From Nostoc sp. S4 (lineage in GTDB: Bacteria > Cyanobacteriota > Cyanobacteriia > Cyanobacteriales > Nostocaceae), in the NCBI GenBank assembly GCA_029379225.1, contig JAQYWR010000001.1, positions 209,848-273,847 on the forward strand: a DNA stretch of 64,000 nucleotides, read 5' to 3'. Every line of letters starts with the position of its first letter. Positions within the stretch are counted from its first letter, which is position 1. The notes under the pieces are model-generated. The model was not told the DNA's origin. It saw only the letters and a program-made list of their open reading frames with translations, and did no database searches. Below are positions 1 to 9,444 of this stretch, piece by piece. Position numbers and translations under genes: made by a program.

Positions 1-1146
1 CATGGAGGACGCTTTTCTAAAAATGAAACGTATCGCGTTTGTCACGATATTTACAATGCTAGCTTCAGTAAGTGCTACCTAAAAATTCTAGAGCAATGTC
101 AGGCAAGAGCTTATGTAATTACTGCTATTTATCAAAGTCAACAACTTTGGGGATTACTGGCGGTTTACCAGAACAATGGGCCCCGAGAATGGCAAGCGAG
201 TGAAGTATATATACTAACCCAAATTGCTTCTCAGCTAGGCGTAGCATTGCAGCAGGCAGAATTACTCAAACAAACTCAAAGTCAAAAGGAAGAACTCGCT
301 GCAACTCTCAAAGACTTACAACAGGCTCAAGCTCAGTTAATTCAAAGTGAAAAAATGGTTAGTTTAGGGCAATTAGTAGCTGGAATTGCCCATGAAATTA
401 ATAATCCAATTAATTTTATTTACGCTAACATTTCCTACGTAGATAAGTATGCCGAAGATTTGCTGAAATTATTACATCTTTATCAAGAACAACATCCTAC
501 CCCAACGCCAAAAATCCAAAAGCAATCAATAGCTATGGATATTGATTATATTGCTCAAGACTTGCCGAAAACCCTGGAATCAATGATGGTAGGCGCAAAC
601 CGGATTCATCAATTAGTGTTGTCATTACACACTTTTTCCCGACTAGATAATGCTGGAATTAAGGCGATTGATATTCATGAAAGCATCGATAGCACGCTGG
701 TAATTTTGCAACATCGTTTACTCGACAATGGAGGTATTCCAAAAATTGAATTAATTAAAGAATATGGTCACTTGCCTCTACTAAATTGTTATCCTGCCGA
801 ACTTAATCAGGTGTTTATGAATCTTCTCATCAATGCAATTGATGCTCTAGAAACGTCATCCGCAAATCATCCGCAAATCAGGATTCAGACAAAAGTCACA
901 GCAGACAATACTATCCTCATTAGGATCGCAGACAATGGAAATGGCATTGAAAAAAACTTACAATCACGCATTTTTGACCCCTTCTTCACTACAAAAGAAC
1001 CTGGTAAAGGTACTGGTCTAGGATTATCAATTAGCTACCAAATTATAGTCAAAAAACATGCCGGGCAAATCAAATGCTTTTCCGAGCTAGGTCAAGGTAG
1101 TGAATTTCAGATAGAAATTCCACTCGACTCATTAGTGACAAGTTAA
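1..1146 (+). CDS. GAF-sensor histidine kinase, C-terminal part (5' end outside window)
   Basis: The frame is open from base 1, so the gene starts upstream of the window and 381 codons are visible. Roughly the first 85 residues are the end of a GAF domain of the phytochrome-like type. A coiled-coil linker rich in Q, E and K follows. Next comes a HisKA dimerisation/phosphoacceptor domain with the H-box GIAHEINNPINF, the His being about visible residue 131. The HATPase domain shows an N-box (FMNLLINAIDAL), G1 (DNGNGI), F-box (DPFFTTK) and G2 (GKGTGLGLS). All motifs needed for autophosphorylation are intact. The family transfers phosphate to a response-regulator Asp, but no partner regulator lies next to it. 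No membrane segment is seen in the visible part. An internal TTG at 247 is not a credible start because GAF sequence precedes it in frame. The ligand or chromophore cannot be judged. Confidence 0.95.
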   Translation, partial: HGGRFSKNETYRVCHDIYNASFSKCYLKILEQCQARAYVITAIYQSQQLWGLLAVYQNNGPREWQASEVYILTQIASQLGVALQQAELLKQTQSQKEELAATLKDLQQAQAQLIQSEKMVSLGQLVAGIAHEINNPINFIYANISYVDKYAEDLLKLLHLYQEQHPTPTPKIQKQSIAMDIDYIAQDLPKTLESMMVGANRIHQLVLSLHTFSRLDNAGIKAIDIHESIDSTLVILQHRLLDNGGIPKIELIKEYGHLPLLNCYPAELNQVFMNLLINAIDALETSSANHPQIRIQTKVTADNTILIRIADNGNGIEKNLQSRIFDPFFTTKEPGKGTGLGLSISYQIIVKKHAGQIKCFSELGQGSEFQIEIPLDSLVTS

Positions 1147-1582
1147 GGCACTTGTGTTTGAAAAAATCTGCCACCTTCAATATCCTAATTCCCTACAGTA
1201 ATGCATTCGCTCAAGCAACATCAGCTTCAGAAACAGGCAAAACTGGTTCACGAGTGTAGCTATAGCCAAATCAAATCCAGCGCGATTGTAAACGTTATAA
1301 AATTTTCATCTATCACTTAATATACTCGTTTTTCAACTGCCACTCGATATTTCGGTCGTAGTTGAGGAACAATTGCATCAGCAATACAATAATTAATTGA
1401 CTGTGTTCAGCCCAGGTTCAGGATTATCTAGGTAGGGGTTCATCCTTAGAAACGGTGAAAGCATGAGCTCAGACGAACAGAATTCTTAATGCCAATCTTA
1501 GCAATCTAGTTTGCAAGCATGAAGATGTTTTCTATATGCCGTAAAATCTTTACTATATAAAAATCAAATTTTTCTTTCAGGC
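1147..1582. other. Gene-free gap of 436 bp
   Basis: No coding frame, tRNA or clear hairpin was recognised between the sensor kinase and the small gene at 1583. The second half, AT-rich just before 1583, presumably holds that gene's promoter, but no convincing -35/-10 pair could be chosen. Confidence 0.5.
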
Positions 1583-1768
1583 ATGAACGAACCACAAAAT
1601 TGGTATATTGTCAAGCGTTCTGCTGGTAATTGTGAGATAGTCTCCAACGACGATATAGGGGAGGACAATCTAGAGATTATAGAGCAGTGGGGACCTTATA
1701 GTTCACAAGAAGAAGCGATCGCCCGTCGTGTCGGACTTATTAGAACTGGGAAGTGCCAACCAGTTTAA
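1583..1768 (+). CDS. Small conserved cyanobacterial protein (61 aa), function unknown
   Basis: This 61-residue protein starts MNEPQNWYIVKRSAGNCEIV and ends with the basic stretch RRVGLIRTGKCQPV. The central part is acidic (DDIGEDNLEIIEQW), followed by SSQEEAIARRVGLIR. I have a general memory of such small proteins in filamentous cyanobacteria, but no function I can defend. There is no signal peptide, membrane segment or metal-binding motif. A short purine-poor leader precedes the ATG, so the ribosome binding site is weak. It converges with the protease gene ending at 1860. Composition looks like a real gene (no low-complexity, HIP1-like gcgatcgc inside). Confidence 0.6.
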   Translation: MNEPQNWYIVKRSAGNCEIVSNDDIGEDNLEIIEQWGPYSSQEEAIARRVGLIRTGKCQPV

Positions 1769-1859
1769 GTCAAGCTCTAGGAGCAAAGGAGAACTTGCTG
1801 CGAGTGTTTTCCTCTAGTCCTAGAGCCTCTTGTGCCAATGCCCCTGTAGGCATGATTTT

Positions 1860-3146
1860 TCATTTTTCTGCTGTGGGTGTACCCTTAGCAGCAATTTGTT
1901 TACCTATCACTTCCACTGCTTTAGCAAACTGGGGATCTGCTAGGGTAGCAAGTTTATCACGTTCATGGAGCCACAAGTCTTCCATCTGCTGTTTGCTCAA
2001 ATCCACCTTCACATCTGGCTCAATGCCTTTATGATTGATATCTGTACCGTTGGGGGTATAGTAATGAGCAATTGTCACCGCCAATCCTGAACCATCTTCC
2101 AAGGGACGCACCGATTGCACCAGTCCCTTACCAAAAGTTTGAGTACCAACCAAAGTTGCACGCTTATTATCATGTAAAGCCCCTGAAAGGATTTCACTGG
2201 CACTGGCTGAACCTTTATCTACCAGTACCACTAAGGGTTTATTCGTCAAGGCGCGTCCGTTGGCCTCTTCTTTTTCTGCCTCTCCTTGGCGTTCAACGGT
2301 GGAGACAATCTTACCTTTGTCTATCCACATCCGAGCAATTTCTACACTAGAAAACAATAAACCGCCTGGATTACCACGTAAATCGAGAATATATCCTGAT
2401 ACCTTTTTGTTTTCTAAATCTGTAATAGCGGTTTGCATTTCTTTACCAGCATTAGCACTGAACTGATTCAAGCGAATGTAGCCCAGGTTACCAGCTGGAG
2501 TTTGCTTTTGAGAAAATTTAACTGGATGAATTTCAATCCGCGCCCGTTTGATGTTAAATTCCTTTATCTGGTCGTTGCGCTGAATCGTCAAGCTGACTTG
2601 GGTTCCTGCTTCACCTCGAATCAAAGATACTGCTTGATTAGTATCCATCCCTTTGGTGCTTTTATTGTCGATTTTCAGGATCAGATCTTTGGCTAAAACA
2701 CCAGCTTTAAAGGCTGGTGTATCCTCAATTGGCGCAATCACAACTAATTGCTTTGTTTTTTCATCCTGACCGATTGTGATCCCAATTCCTGTTAATTCTC
2801 CAGAGGTATCCACTTGCATATTCTTGAATTCCTCTGGGTCCATAAACCGGGTATAGGGGTCATCGAGCTTTTTAAGCATTTCCCGAATGGACTTATAAGC
2901 TTCCTGTTGATTACTGTAGGACTTGTTCTTCACATACTCGTTACGAACAGCCTGCCAATCTACCTGATTAAAAGTACCATCTACATATTGGCGCTGAACA
3001 ATTAGCCAAACTTCATCTACCAATTCTTTGGGACTTGCTTTAAATAAAGCCTGACCTCGTGAGTGAATGCCAAGGCTAGTAACAGCGATCGTGGAGAGTG
3101 TTACTGCCGTAGCACCCAAAACAAGCCTATTTTTTGTAATCACCAT
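1860..3146 (-). CDS. C-terminal processing peptidase (S41 family, Ctp-like)
   Basis: A serine endopeptidase of the CtpA/B/C group that trims C-termini of exported or lumenal proteins; in cyanobacteria CtpA matures D1 of photosystem II, and this could be that enzyme or a paralogue. An N-terminal hydrophobic segment (LVLGATAVTLSTIAVTSLGI) acts as signal/anchor. A helical region (ELVDEVWLIVQRQYVDG) precedes a PDZ domain (GELTGIGITIG...GVLAKDLILKIDNKS). The protease core has the catalytic Ser in GSASASEILSGAL and the Lys about 25 residues later in TFGKGLVQSV, so the Ser-Lys dyad is intact. The start at 3146 (MVITKNRLVLG) is chosen because it puts the hydrophobic segment at the N-terminus; an in-frame start at 3221 would add 25 uncharacteristic residues. 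Length 428 aa is normal. Which Ctp paralogue it is cannot be decided from sequence alone. Confidence 0.93.
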   Translation of the reverse strand: MVITKNRLVLGATAVTLSTIAVTSLGIHSRGQALFKASPKELVDEVWLIVQRQYVDGTFNQVDWQAVRNEYVKNKSYSNQQEAYKSIREMLKKLDDPYTRFMDPEEFKNMQVDTSGELTGIGITIGQDEKTKQLVVIAPIEDTPAFKAGVLAKDLILKIDNKSTKGMDTNQAVSLIRGEAGTQVSLTIQRNDQIKEFNIKRARIEIHPVKFSQKQTPAGNLGYIRLNQFSANAGKEMQTAITDLENKKVSGYILDLRGNPGGLLFSSVEIARMWIDKGKIVSTVERQGEAEKEEANGRALTNKPLVVLVDKGSASASEILSGALHDNKRATLVGTQTFGKGLVQSVRPLEDGSGLAVTIAHYYTPNGTDINHKGIEPDVKVDLSKQQMEDLWLHERDKLATLADPQFAKAVEVIGKQIAAKGTPTAEK

Positions 3147-3299
3147 AATGACAGCTGCGTCAGAGGGAAAATTTATAGTCAGTATGCTCAATCTAACACA
3201 GGGTATTACTGTAGAGGTCAAGCATGTATTTCTAATTTCAACAAAATACTTGACAATCAGGCGATATTGGTCGTCATCTATACAAAAGTTTTAAAAATT

Positions 3300-3484
3300 G
3301 GGCATTGGGAGTGAGGAGTGAGAAGTGGTAGGGTATGGGGAATAGGAAATAGGGAATGAGGCATTGGGGGTGTGGGAGGCTGGAGAAGAAATCTTTCCCC
3401 CCTCTCTCCCCACACTCCCCACACTCCCTATCTCCCCATCTCTCCATCTCCCCACACTCCCTATCTCCCCATCTCCCCACTCTC
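3300..3484. repeat. G/C-rich short-repeat element, copy 1 (with GAAGAAATCTTTCC core)
   Basis: The 3' flank of ispG is filled with low-complexity sequence: a G-rich half (gggaatgaggcattgggggtgt...), a core gaagaaatctttcccccc near 3384-3401, then a C-rich half of ccccacactcc/ctccccatct units up to the ispG stop. The same architecture occurs at 9308-9440 and, inverted, at 23600-23745. Short reading frames here are only translations of the repeat. Confidence 0.8.
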
Positions 3485-4711
3485 TTACGGTTCCACCCAG
3501 CGTCCATCAGCCTTAATTAGATTGATTAATTCCTCTACACCTTTGTCTTCTGGGACTTTTTTAATTTCTTCTCTGCCACGATACAAAGAAATGTAACCAG
3601 GTGTTTTGCCAACGTAACCATAGTCGGCATCTGCCATTTCTCCTGGCCCATTGACAATACAGCCCATAACTGCTATGTCCAGACCAGTTAAGTGTTTAGT
3701 CGCTTCCCGGACTTTGTGTAGCACTTCCTCTAAGTTAAACAAAGTCCGTCCGCAGGAAGGACAGGCGACATATTCCACCATTGTTTTCCGCAATCCCAAA
3801 GCTTGGAGAATGCTGTAGCACACGGGAATTTCTTTTTCTGGTGGTTCTGTCAGTGAGACGCGAATTGTGTCGCCAATACCATCAGCGAGTAATGTCGCAA
3901 TCCCAGCTGTCGATTTGATTCGTCCATATTCACCATCACCGGCTTCTGTAACACCTAAATGTAACGGATAATCCATACCTAGTTGATCCATGCGCTTGGC
4001 GATCAGGCGATAGGCGGCTACCATCACTGGTACTCGTGAAGCTTTCATGGAAATTACCAAGTTGCGGAAATCTAAAGATTCACAAATGCGAATAAATTCT
4101 ATGGCTGATTCCACCATTCCTTCAGGGGTGTCACCGTAAGTAAATAACATTCTCTCAGCCAGGGAACCATGATTTACCCCAATTCGCATCGATTTCCCCT
4201 GGTCGCGCAAAGAAATTACCAGAGGTTCTAAGGTTTCACGGATTTTTTCGCCAATTTCGTCAAATTCAGCTTTACTATACCCAGTTCTATTAAAGTTTGG
4301 CTTTTCAAAGACATATAACCCTGGATTAATCCGCACTTTATCTATGTGCTTGGAGACTTCCAGAGCAATTTTCATTCCATTATGATGGACATCAGCCACC
4401 ACTGGCACGTTTTGATAAGTTTTAATTAATTTTTGTTTAATTTCTGCTAAAGCTTTAGCATGAGCCATACTTGGTACAGTGACGCGGACAATTTCACAGC
4501 CAATTTCGTGGAGACGACGAATAGCAGCCACGGAACCATCAATATCAAGAGTATCTTCGTTAATCATCGACTGTACTACAACGGGGTAGCCACCTCCAAT
4601 GGTGACATTACCTACCTTTACAGGACGAGTTTGACGCCGCTTGATGGTTGTATCAAAGGTCGGTTGGCTTAATGTAGTATTTGAAGTATTGAGTGTGGGC
4701 AGAGTTTGCAT
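3485..4711 (-). CDS. ispG: 4-hydroxy-3-methylbut-2-en-1-yl diphosphate synthase (IspG/GcpE)
   Basis: Penultimate-but-one step of the plastid/cyanobacterial MEP isoprenoid pathway: reductive conversion of MEcPP to HMBPP using a 4Fe-4S cluster, with ferredoxin as probable electron donor. The protein begins its TIM-barrel with [20 protein letters not shown] and [19 protein letters not shown]. The C-terminal cluster-binding part shows [13 protein letters not shown] and [20 protein letters not shown], giving the expected three Cys ligands. Start 4711 (MQTLPTLNT) gives 408 aa, the usual cyanobacterial size; an upstream start at 4777 would add 22 residues. ispD of the same pathway lies at 10202, unlinked. 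The gene ends directly against a short-repeat element, and no terminator was resolved. Confidence 0.97.
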   Translation of the reverse strand: MQTLPTLNTSNTTLSQPTFDTTIKRRQTRPVKVGNVTIGGGYPVVVQSMINEDTLDIDGSVAAIRRLHEIGCEIVRVTVPSMAHAKALAEIKQKLIKTYQNVPVVADVHHNGMKIALEVSKHIDKVRINPGLYVFEKPNFNRTGYSKAEFDEIGEKIRETLEPLVISLRDQGKSMRIGVNHGSLAERMLFTYGDTPEGMVESAIEFIRICESLDFRNLVISMKASRVPVMVAAYRLIAKRMDQLGMDYPLHLGVTEAGDGEYGRIKSTAGIATLLADGIGDTIRVSLTEPPEKEIPVCYSILQALGLRKTMVEYVACPSCGRTLFNLEEVLHKVREATKHLTGLDIAVMGCIVNGPGEMADADYGYVGKTPGYISLYRGREEIKKVPEDKGVEELINLIKADGRWVEP

Positions 4712-5127
4712 AACCTGTAATGGCAAATTTGTTGTAGCTATATCAGATTTAATAAATCTCTGTTCCCAGATTGCCACAGCTAGGACTTTTTTAGACGATT
4801 ACGTAGAAAAAAAATGGAGTAAAGTAAAAATCCTTTTAGGCTTTGGGGAACCCTAGTTATTGAAAAAGTAGGAATGTAGGATTTCTCAAAGCAATTTTTG
4901 CTGCATTTTTGCACAGTAAAAAAGGACAGGGAATATTATAGTAAAAACTTTTGATTATCGTAATTTAATTTTATTTAATTTTGTTACAAATCCTGAATCA
5001 GGATCGGAAGAAATTTTATTGCTAACCTTAGGTTCTCATGATGATGTGTACTAACGTAACACTAGACTTAAGAAAACTTGGGTATTGAAGTTATAGATGT
5101 TATTACAGAATAAATCCAACTGTAATT
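4712..5127. other. AT-rich divergent intergenic region
   Basis: About 415 bp between the divergent ispG and hydrolase genes, so it should carry both promoters. It is strongly AT-rich around 4920-4990. An odd palindrome ATCCTGA-a-TCAGGAT lies at 4990-5004 and could be an operator, but nothing identifies a binding protein. Confidence 0.4.
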
Positions 5128-6162
5128 ATGAATACCCAAACAATAACCCAACTACCAATTCCGTCGCACTTTAACCCCGATCGAGTCGGCGAAGTTTGGC
5201 GCGTACACTATCAAGAACTTGCAGCAGCAGCCGAAACATGGGTGAAACAACACAAAATTCAACCTGCATCTTTAGATAAAACCCGCATTTGCCTACTTTT
5301 AATTGATGTCCAAAACACCTTCTGCATTCCTGGATTTGAATTATTTGTGGGTGGAAAATCTGGTATTGCAGCAGTGAATGATAATCGACGATTGTCTGAA
5401 TTTATCTATCGCAATTTGGGAGTAATTACAAAAATTATACCCACTTTAGATACTCATACAACAACGCAAATTTTCCATCCGATATTTTGGGTGAACGCCG
5501 CCGGAGAACATCCCACCCCAGCAGCTACTAGTATCACTCCTAAAGATATCAAACAAGGTATTTGGAAAGTCAACCCAGCAGTTGCTAATAGTGTAACTAA
5601 TGGCAATTATGAATTATTAGAAAAACATGCTTATCATTATGTTAAAAAACTCAGTCAAGACGGTAAATATCCACTCACCGTTTGGCCTTATCATTCAATG
5701 TTGGGTGGTATTGGTCATGCTTTAGTTTCCTCAGTGGAGGAAGCAATATTTTTCCACTGCATTGCTCGTCAGAGTCAAACACAATTTGAGATTAAAGGAG
5801 AAAATCCTTTAACAGAAAACTATTCTATTCTACGTCCAGAAGTGTTAGAAGATTTTGAACAACGTCCACTTGCTCAAAAGAATATTCAGCTAATAAAGCA
5901 ACTTTTAGAATTTGATATTGTAATTATTGGTGGTCAAGCTAAAAGTCATTGTGTAGCCTGGACAATTGACGATTTATTAACAGAAATTAAACAGGTAGAT
6001 AGCACCCTTGCTCAAAAAATCTACTTGCTAGAAGATTGCACTTCTCCTGTTGTTGTTCCTGGTGTTGTGGATTACACAGAACAGGCAGATGCAGCGTTTG
6101 CCAGATTTGCACAAGCAGGAATGCACATCGTCAAATCTAACGAAATTGAGAATTGGGCATAG
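5128..6162 (+). CDS. Isochorismatase/nicotinamidase-like cysteine hydrolase
   Basis: A 344-residue member of the isochorismatase-like hydrolase superfamily. The catalytic triad can be placed: Asp in LLLIDVQNTFCIPGFEL, Lys in the region DGKYPLTVWPYHSM, and the nucleophilic Cys in IIGGQAKSHCVAWTIDDLL. Family members hydrolyse amides or vinyl ethers (nicotinamide, isochorismate, ureidoacrylate and others); the substrate is not predictable here. It is longer than the common ~200-residue enzymes, with an N-terminal extension of about 55 residues and a longer middle (AAGEHPTPAATSITPKDIK onward). It is probably cytoplasmic, as no signal peptide is present. It stands alone, divergent from ispG and convergent with the peptidase gene that follows. 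Confidence 0.88.
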   Translation: MNTQTITQLPIPSHFNPDRVGEVWRVHYQELAAAAETWVKQHKIQPASLDKTRICLLLIDVQNTFCIPGFELFVGGKSGIAAVNDNRRLSEFIYRNLGVITKIIPTLDTHTTTQIFHPIFWVNAAGEHPTPAATSITPKDIKQGIWKVNPAVANSVTNGNYELLEKHAYHYVKKLSQDGKYPLTVWPYHSMLGGIGHALVSSVEEAIFFHCIARQSQTQFEIKGENPLTENYSILRPEVLEDFEQRPLAQKNIQLIKQLLEFDIVIIGGQAKSHCVAWTIDDLLTEIKQVDSTLAQKIYLLEDCTSPVVVPGVVDYTEQADAAFARFAQAGMHIVKSNEIENWA

Positions 6163-6265
6163 GGCACTTGTACTGAGCGTAGCCGAAGTATGGGGCATTG
6201 GAAGTGCTGACTGTTGACTGTCTAGTAAAGAGTTATTCTGCTCATCTCCCCCAGTTCCCATTCCC

Positions 6266-7162
6266 TTATTTCTTCAAATAACCTTTAGGATCTTGCGCTA
6301 CCCAACCCAGAGATGAGCTAGAACGCACTTCAAAATGGAGATGCGGTTGACTGGTACTTGGTGTTCCACTGGTACCTACAGTTCCCAGTAAGTCTCCTTT
6401 TTTTACTTGCTGACCAACGCTGACTTTGATACTGTCAAGTTGAGCGTAGCGGCTTTGCAGTCCCCCACTATGGTTAATAATGACCAACTTGCCATAACTA
6501 CCTTGGTCATCGGCAAAGGCTACGGTTCCAGGTGCGATCGCTAGCACATCTGTACCCACTGGTGCTAACAAATCAACGCCGCTATGGAAGAAAACTTGAC
6601 TTGTACTAGGGTTAATCTGCCAGCCGTAAGCTAATCCCACAGTTGCCACCTGGGCCAAAGGATATCCAGACACAGATGCTCGGTTTGGCGTACCTGTATC
6701 AGTAGGTACAGGAGACTTGGTGACAACACCATTGGGCGACCAATTTACCCCCGGAACAAACACGATTCTGGGGTCTTGTTGGCAGCCATTCACCTCAAAA
6801 AGGCTATCAGCACGAACCTTGTATTTTGCTGCCACTTGCCGCCAAGTTTGACCGCGAGGCACTTCGACTACAATCCCATTGTAAGGAGGAATTTGCAGCA
6901 CACTGCCAACGGCAGCGATCGCCCCGTTATCCTGCAAAACCGGATTCATTCCGATAATAGTTGTAGGAATAAGATTGTAGCGCTGCGCTATACTCTCCAA
7001 AGTTTCGCCACGAACTACTTTATGACGTTGGAAGCGAGATAGGGCTGGAATTGGGCAACCGCTTACAACAGCACTGGCGCTGTTCAAGCTTGGCATTATG
7101 GATACTAGGCCTAAGGCGCTAACTAAGCTACAGAGAAATAGTTGACGAAAAGGTAAAGTCAT
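6266..7162 (-). CDS. Secreted LysM / M23 family metallopeptidase
   Basis: An exported murein-associated protein of 298 aa. Residues 1-31 form a signal peptide (FLCSLVSALGLVSIMPSL...ASA). Two LysM-type peptidoglycan-binding modules follow: HKVVRGETLESIAQRYNLIP with NPVLQDNG, and VEVPRGQTWRQVAAKYKVRA with VNGCQQDP. The C-terminal LytM/M23 domain has the zinc motifs HSGVD (HxxxD) and HLHFEV (HxH), so the metal site looks complete and the enzyme probably active as an endopeptidase on cell-wall peptides. In filamentous cyanobacteria such proteins act in wall remodelling and septal pore formation; that role is inference. It is monocistronic. Confidence 0.95.
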   Translation of the reverse strand: MTLPFRQLFLCSLVSALGLVSIMPSLNSASAVVSGCPIPALSRFQRHKVVRGETLESIAQRYNLIPTTIIGMNPVLQDNGAIAAVGSVLQIPPYNGIVVEVPRGQTWRQVAAKYKVRADSLFEVNGCQQDPRIVFVPGVNWSPNGVVTKSPVPTDTGTPNRASVSGYPLAQVATVGLAYGWQINPSTSQVFFHSGVDLLAPVGTDVLAIAPGTVAFADDQGSYGKLVIINHSGGLQSRYAQLDSIKVSVGQQVKKGDLLGTVGTSGTPSTSQPHLHFEVRSSSSLGWVAQDPKGYLKK

Positions 7163-7546
7163 GTATACAAGTCAAGAGCGCATTAACTTTAGATTTTAGA
7201 TGGAGAGTTTAGGGATTGGGGGATTCGCATTGGGCATAGGGGAGACGATCCAGGCAAAATAACTTTTACTCTTAGAGCAGTTTGCAACTAAATGAGGTAC
7301 ACAACTAAAGAATTAAAAATAAAAATTCTTCTTCTCCCTCCTGCAAGAACTGCCCTCTGCCTCCTGCCTCAAAACCAGTCAATTTGTACCTCATGCACTT
7401 GAAATATGCTGTAACTCCTCATTTATCAGTCATCAGTTATCAATCAACACTCCCAATCCCTAAATTCCTGATAAATTGATCTGTCCACTTGCCGTTAGCT
7501 TGACTACACTTAGAAATTAGCAACTGCATTGCTGTCCTTAAGTAGA
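7163..7546. other. Gap of 384 bp with short repeats
   Basis: Divergent spacer between the M23 peptidase and htrA genes. It contains short purine/pyrimidine-rich repeats (for example ctccctcctgcaagaactgccctctgcctcctgcctc near 7325-7370 and gtcatcagttatcaatcaac near 7425). No gene or clear promoter was recognised. Confidence 0.5.
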
Positions 7547-8758
7547 ATGATTATGAAGTTATCCTTAAAGCAACTGGCCGTTTATCTGTTTTTACTGGCG
7601 ATCGGCGGCGGTGCAGGTTTGTTTGGCAGTCGTTATCTGCTGCCGCAAAATTCCTCGTTCCAACAGTTAAAAAATGTAACGACGGCTTTGCCTCCAGAAT
7701 CGGTAGTTCCTAATTCTTCTAACGGAGCGTTTGGGAATACTGGGGGCAATAATGTAAATTTTATTGCAACGGCAGTGCAAAAAGTTGGCCCAGCTGTGGT
7801 GCGAATTAATGCTACCCGTAAAGTAGCCAATCCTATTTCTGATGCTTTGAAAAATCCTTTGTTGCGACGATTCTTTGGAGAGGATGAGGAACCAATTCCC
7901 CAAGAACGCATTGAGCGCGGTACGGGTTCGGGATTTATTTTGAGTGAAGATGGAGAATTACTCACTAATGCTCATGTTGTAGCCGATACAGACACGGTAC
8001 AAGTTACCCTCAAGGATGGTCGGACTTTAGAGGGAAAAGTGGTGGGAGTTGATTCGATGACTGATGTGGCTGTAGTGAAAATCAATGAGAATCATCTGCC
8101 GACAGTAAAGCTGGGAAATTCCCAAAACTTGATACCAGGACAGTGGGCGATCGCTATTGGCAATCCTCTGGGTTTAGATAATACTGTCACCATTGGTATT
8201 ATCAGCGCTACAGACCGCACTAGCGCTCAAGTTGGTGTCCCAGACAAGCGAGTTACCTTTATCCAAACTGATGCAGCAATTAACCCCGGCAATTCTGGTG
8301 GTCCATTGTTAAATGCCCAAGGCGAAGTCATTGGTATTAACACTGCCATCCGCGCTGATGCTCAAGGACTCGGTTTTGCCATCCCTATTGAAACTGCTGC
8401 CCGTATTGCCAATGAACTTTTTACCAAAGGGCGTGTAGAACATCCCTTCTTGGGCATTGACATGGTAGATCTGACTTCCATTAGAAAACAGCAGATTAAT
8501 CAAGAAAATCAGCTAAATATTCAGCAGGAAGCAGGGATTGTGATTAAAGGAGTAACGCAGGACTCTCCAGCCAACTTAGCAGGACTCCTTCCTGGAGACG
8601 TGATTCAAAAAGTCAACTCTCAACCAGTCAAAACCTCAGCCCAAGTACAGAAGTTGGTAGAGTCCAGCAAAGTTGGGGATATTCTCGCGATCGAAGTTAA
8701 CCGCAGCAGTAAAATTCAAACCTTCAAAGTGCAATTAGGAACTTACCCCAAAAAATAG
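7547..8758 (+). CDS. HtrA/Deg-type serine protease with PDZ domain
   Basis: A periplasmic or thylakoid-lumen stress protease/chaperone of the HtrA-HhoA-HhoB family (403 aa from this start). The hydrophobic N-terminus (LAVYLFLLAIGGGAGLFG) is a signal/anchor. The trypsin-like domain shows the complete triad: His143 in LTNAHVV, Asp173 in MTDVAVVKI and Ser250 in NPGNSGGPLL. One PDZ domain follows (GIVIKGVTQDSPANLAGLLPGDVIQ). The family degrades or refolds damaged exported proteins under heat or light stress. ATG at 7547 or 7553 is preferred over a TTG at 7529 because both give the signal segment directly. Which of the three cyanobacterial paralogues it is cannot be settled here. Confidence 0.95.
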   Translation: MIMKLSLKQLAVYLFLLAIGGGAGLFGSRYLLPQNSSFQQLKNVTTALPPESVVPNSSNGAFGNTGGNNVNFIATAVQKVGPAVVRINATRKVANPISDALKNPLLRRFFGEDEEPIPQERIERGTGSGFILSEDGELLTNAHVVADTDTVQVTLKDGRTLEGKVVGVDSMTDVAVVKINENHLPTVKLGNSQNLIPGQWAIAIGNPLGLDNTVTIGIISATDRTSAQVGVPDKRVTFIQTDAAINPGNSGGPLLNAQGEVIGINTAIRADAQGLGFAIPIETAARIANELFTKGRVEHPFLGIDMVDLTSIRKQQINQENQLNIQQEAGIVIKGVTQDSPANLAGLLPGDVIQKVNSQPVKTSAQVQKLVESSKVGDILAIEVNRSSKIQTFKVQLGTYPKK

Positions 8759-8882
8759 TTAGGAGTTAGAAGTTATGAGTGAGGAGAGACGCGATTAATC
8801 GCGTTTGTACAAGAGCGAGAAGTTAGAAGTTAAAAACTTTCCATAACTCCTAACTCCTAATTCTCAACTCTCAACTCATTAT

Positions 8883-9221
8883 TCATAACTTTTGCTCTAA
8901 CTGCATCCTTTGTTCCATCTGACGTAGAAAATAACCCGTCATCATGGCCGATGCTAGAAGCCCTGCTAGATTCTCCCGATCTGTTGTAATTTGCACATTG
9001 AAATTTTCTGCTGGGAGCATTCCCACTAGCCCTTGAACATTTTGCGAAATGATTTGTTTAATTTCGGGGCTGACGGACTGGGCGACCCGGGCTAAAACAT
9101 CAGGAGACTGATGCTGTAGATATTTGAGTAATTGATTGGGGTATTCCTCAGAGTGATCTGAAAGAAGTTGATTAGGGTGTTCCTCAGAGTTGTCATTCAA
9201 AAAGTCAGGATTAAACACCAT
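8883..9221 (-). CDS. DUF760 family protein
   Basis: A 112-residue protein matching the cyanobacterial/plastid DUF760 family. The conserved run includes LLKYLQHQSPDVLARVAQ, SPEIKQIISQNVQGLVGMLP and LLASAMMTGYFLRQMEQRM. Function of the family is unknown to me with certainty; plastid relatives are soluble stromal proteins. The N-terminus has a local tandem duplication, SEEHPNQLLSDH then SEEYPNQLLKYL, caused by a roughly 36-bp DNA duplication near 9130-9200, so the first ~25 residues are probably not part of the fold. No membrane segment is evident. It lies downstream of htrA but in the opposite orientation. Confidence 0.88.
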   Translation of the reverse strand: MVFNPDFLNDNSEEHPNQLLSDHSEEYPNQLLKYLQHQSPDVLARVAQSVSPEIKQIISQNVQGLVGMLPAENFNVQITTDRENLAGLLASAMMTGYFLRQMEQRMQLEQKL

Positions 9222-9307
9222 TGGCAGTTTTATTTAGCTTAATTGCTAACTCTACTCTAAACCATAGTACAAGGGTAGCGCATTCACCACGGGTATAAGT
9301 CATTAAG

Positions 9308-9444
9308 AGGAGTGGGGAGAGTGGGGAGAGAGGGGAGTGTGGGAGGATGGGGAAGAAATCTTTCCCCCCACACCTCCCACCCTTCCCACACTTCCTTTTC
9401 CTCCCACACCTCCCACACCCCCCACACCTCCAATGCCTCATTCC
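9308..9444. repeat. G/C-rich short-repeat element, copy 2
   Basis: A G-rich arm (agtggggagagtggggagag...) leads into a core ggggaagaaatctttcccc at about 9349-9367, then a C-rich arm of 9-bp-like units (cacacctcc, caccctccc). Bases 9345-9380 are identical, in inverted orientation, to 23682-23717. The fold would be a long imperfect hairpin. It sits between DUF760 and scpB, and its end runs up to the scpB stop codon. Confidence 0.85.

Noticed and set aside
247..249. TTG start for the sensor kinase
   Set aside because: GAF-domain sequence continues in frame to base 1, so the true start is outside the window.
3274..3507. Arg/Gly/Glu-rich minus-strand frame at the ispG end
   Set aside because: It is a translation of the ccccacactcc repeat and overlaps the ispG 3' end.
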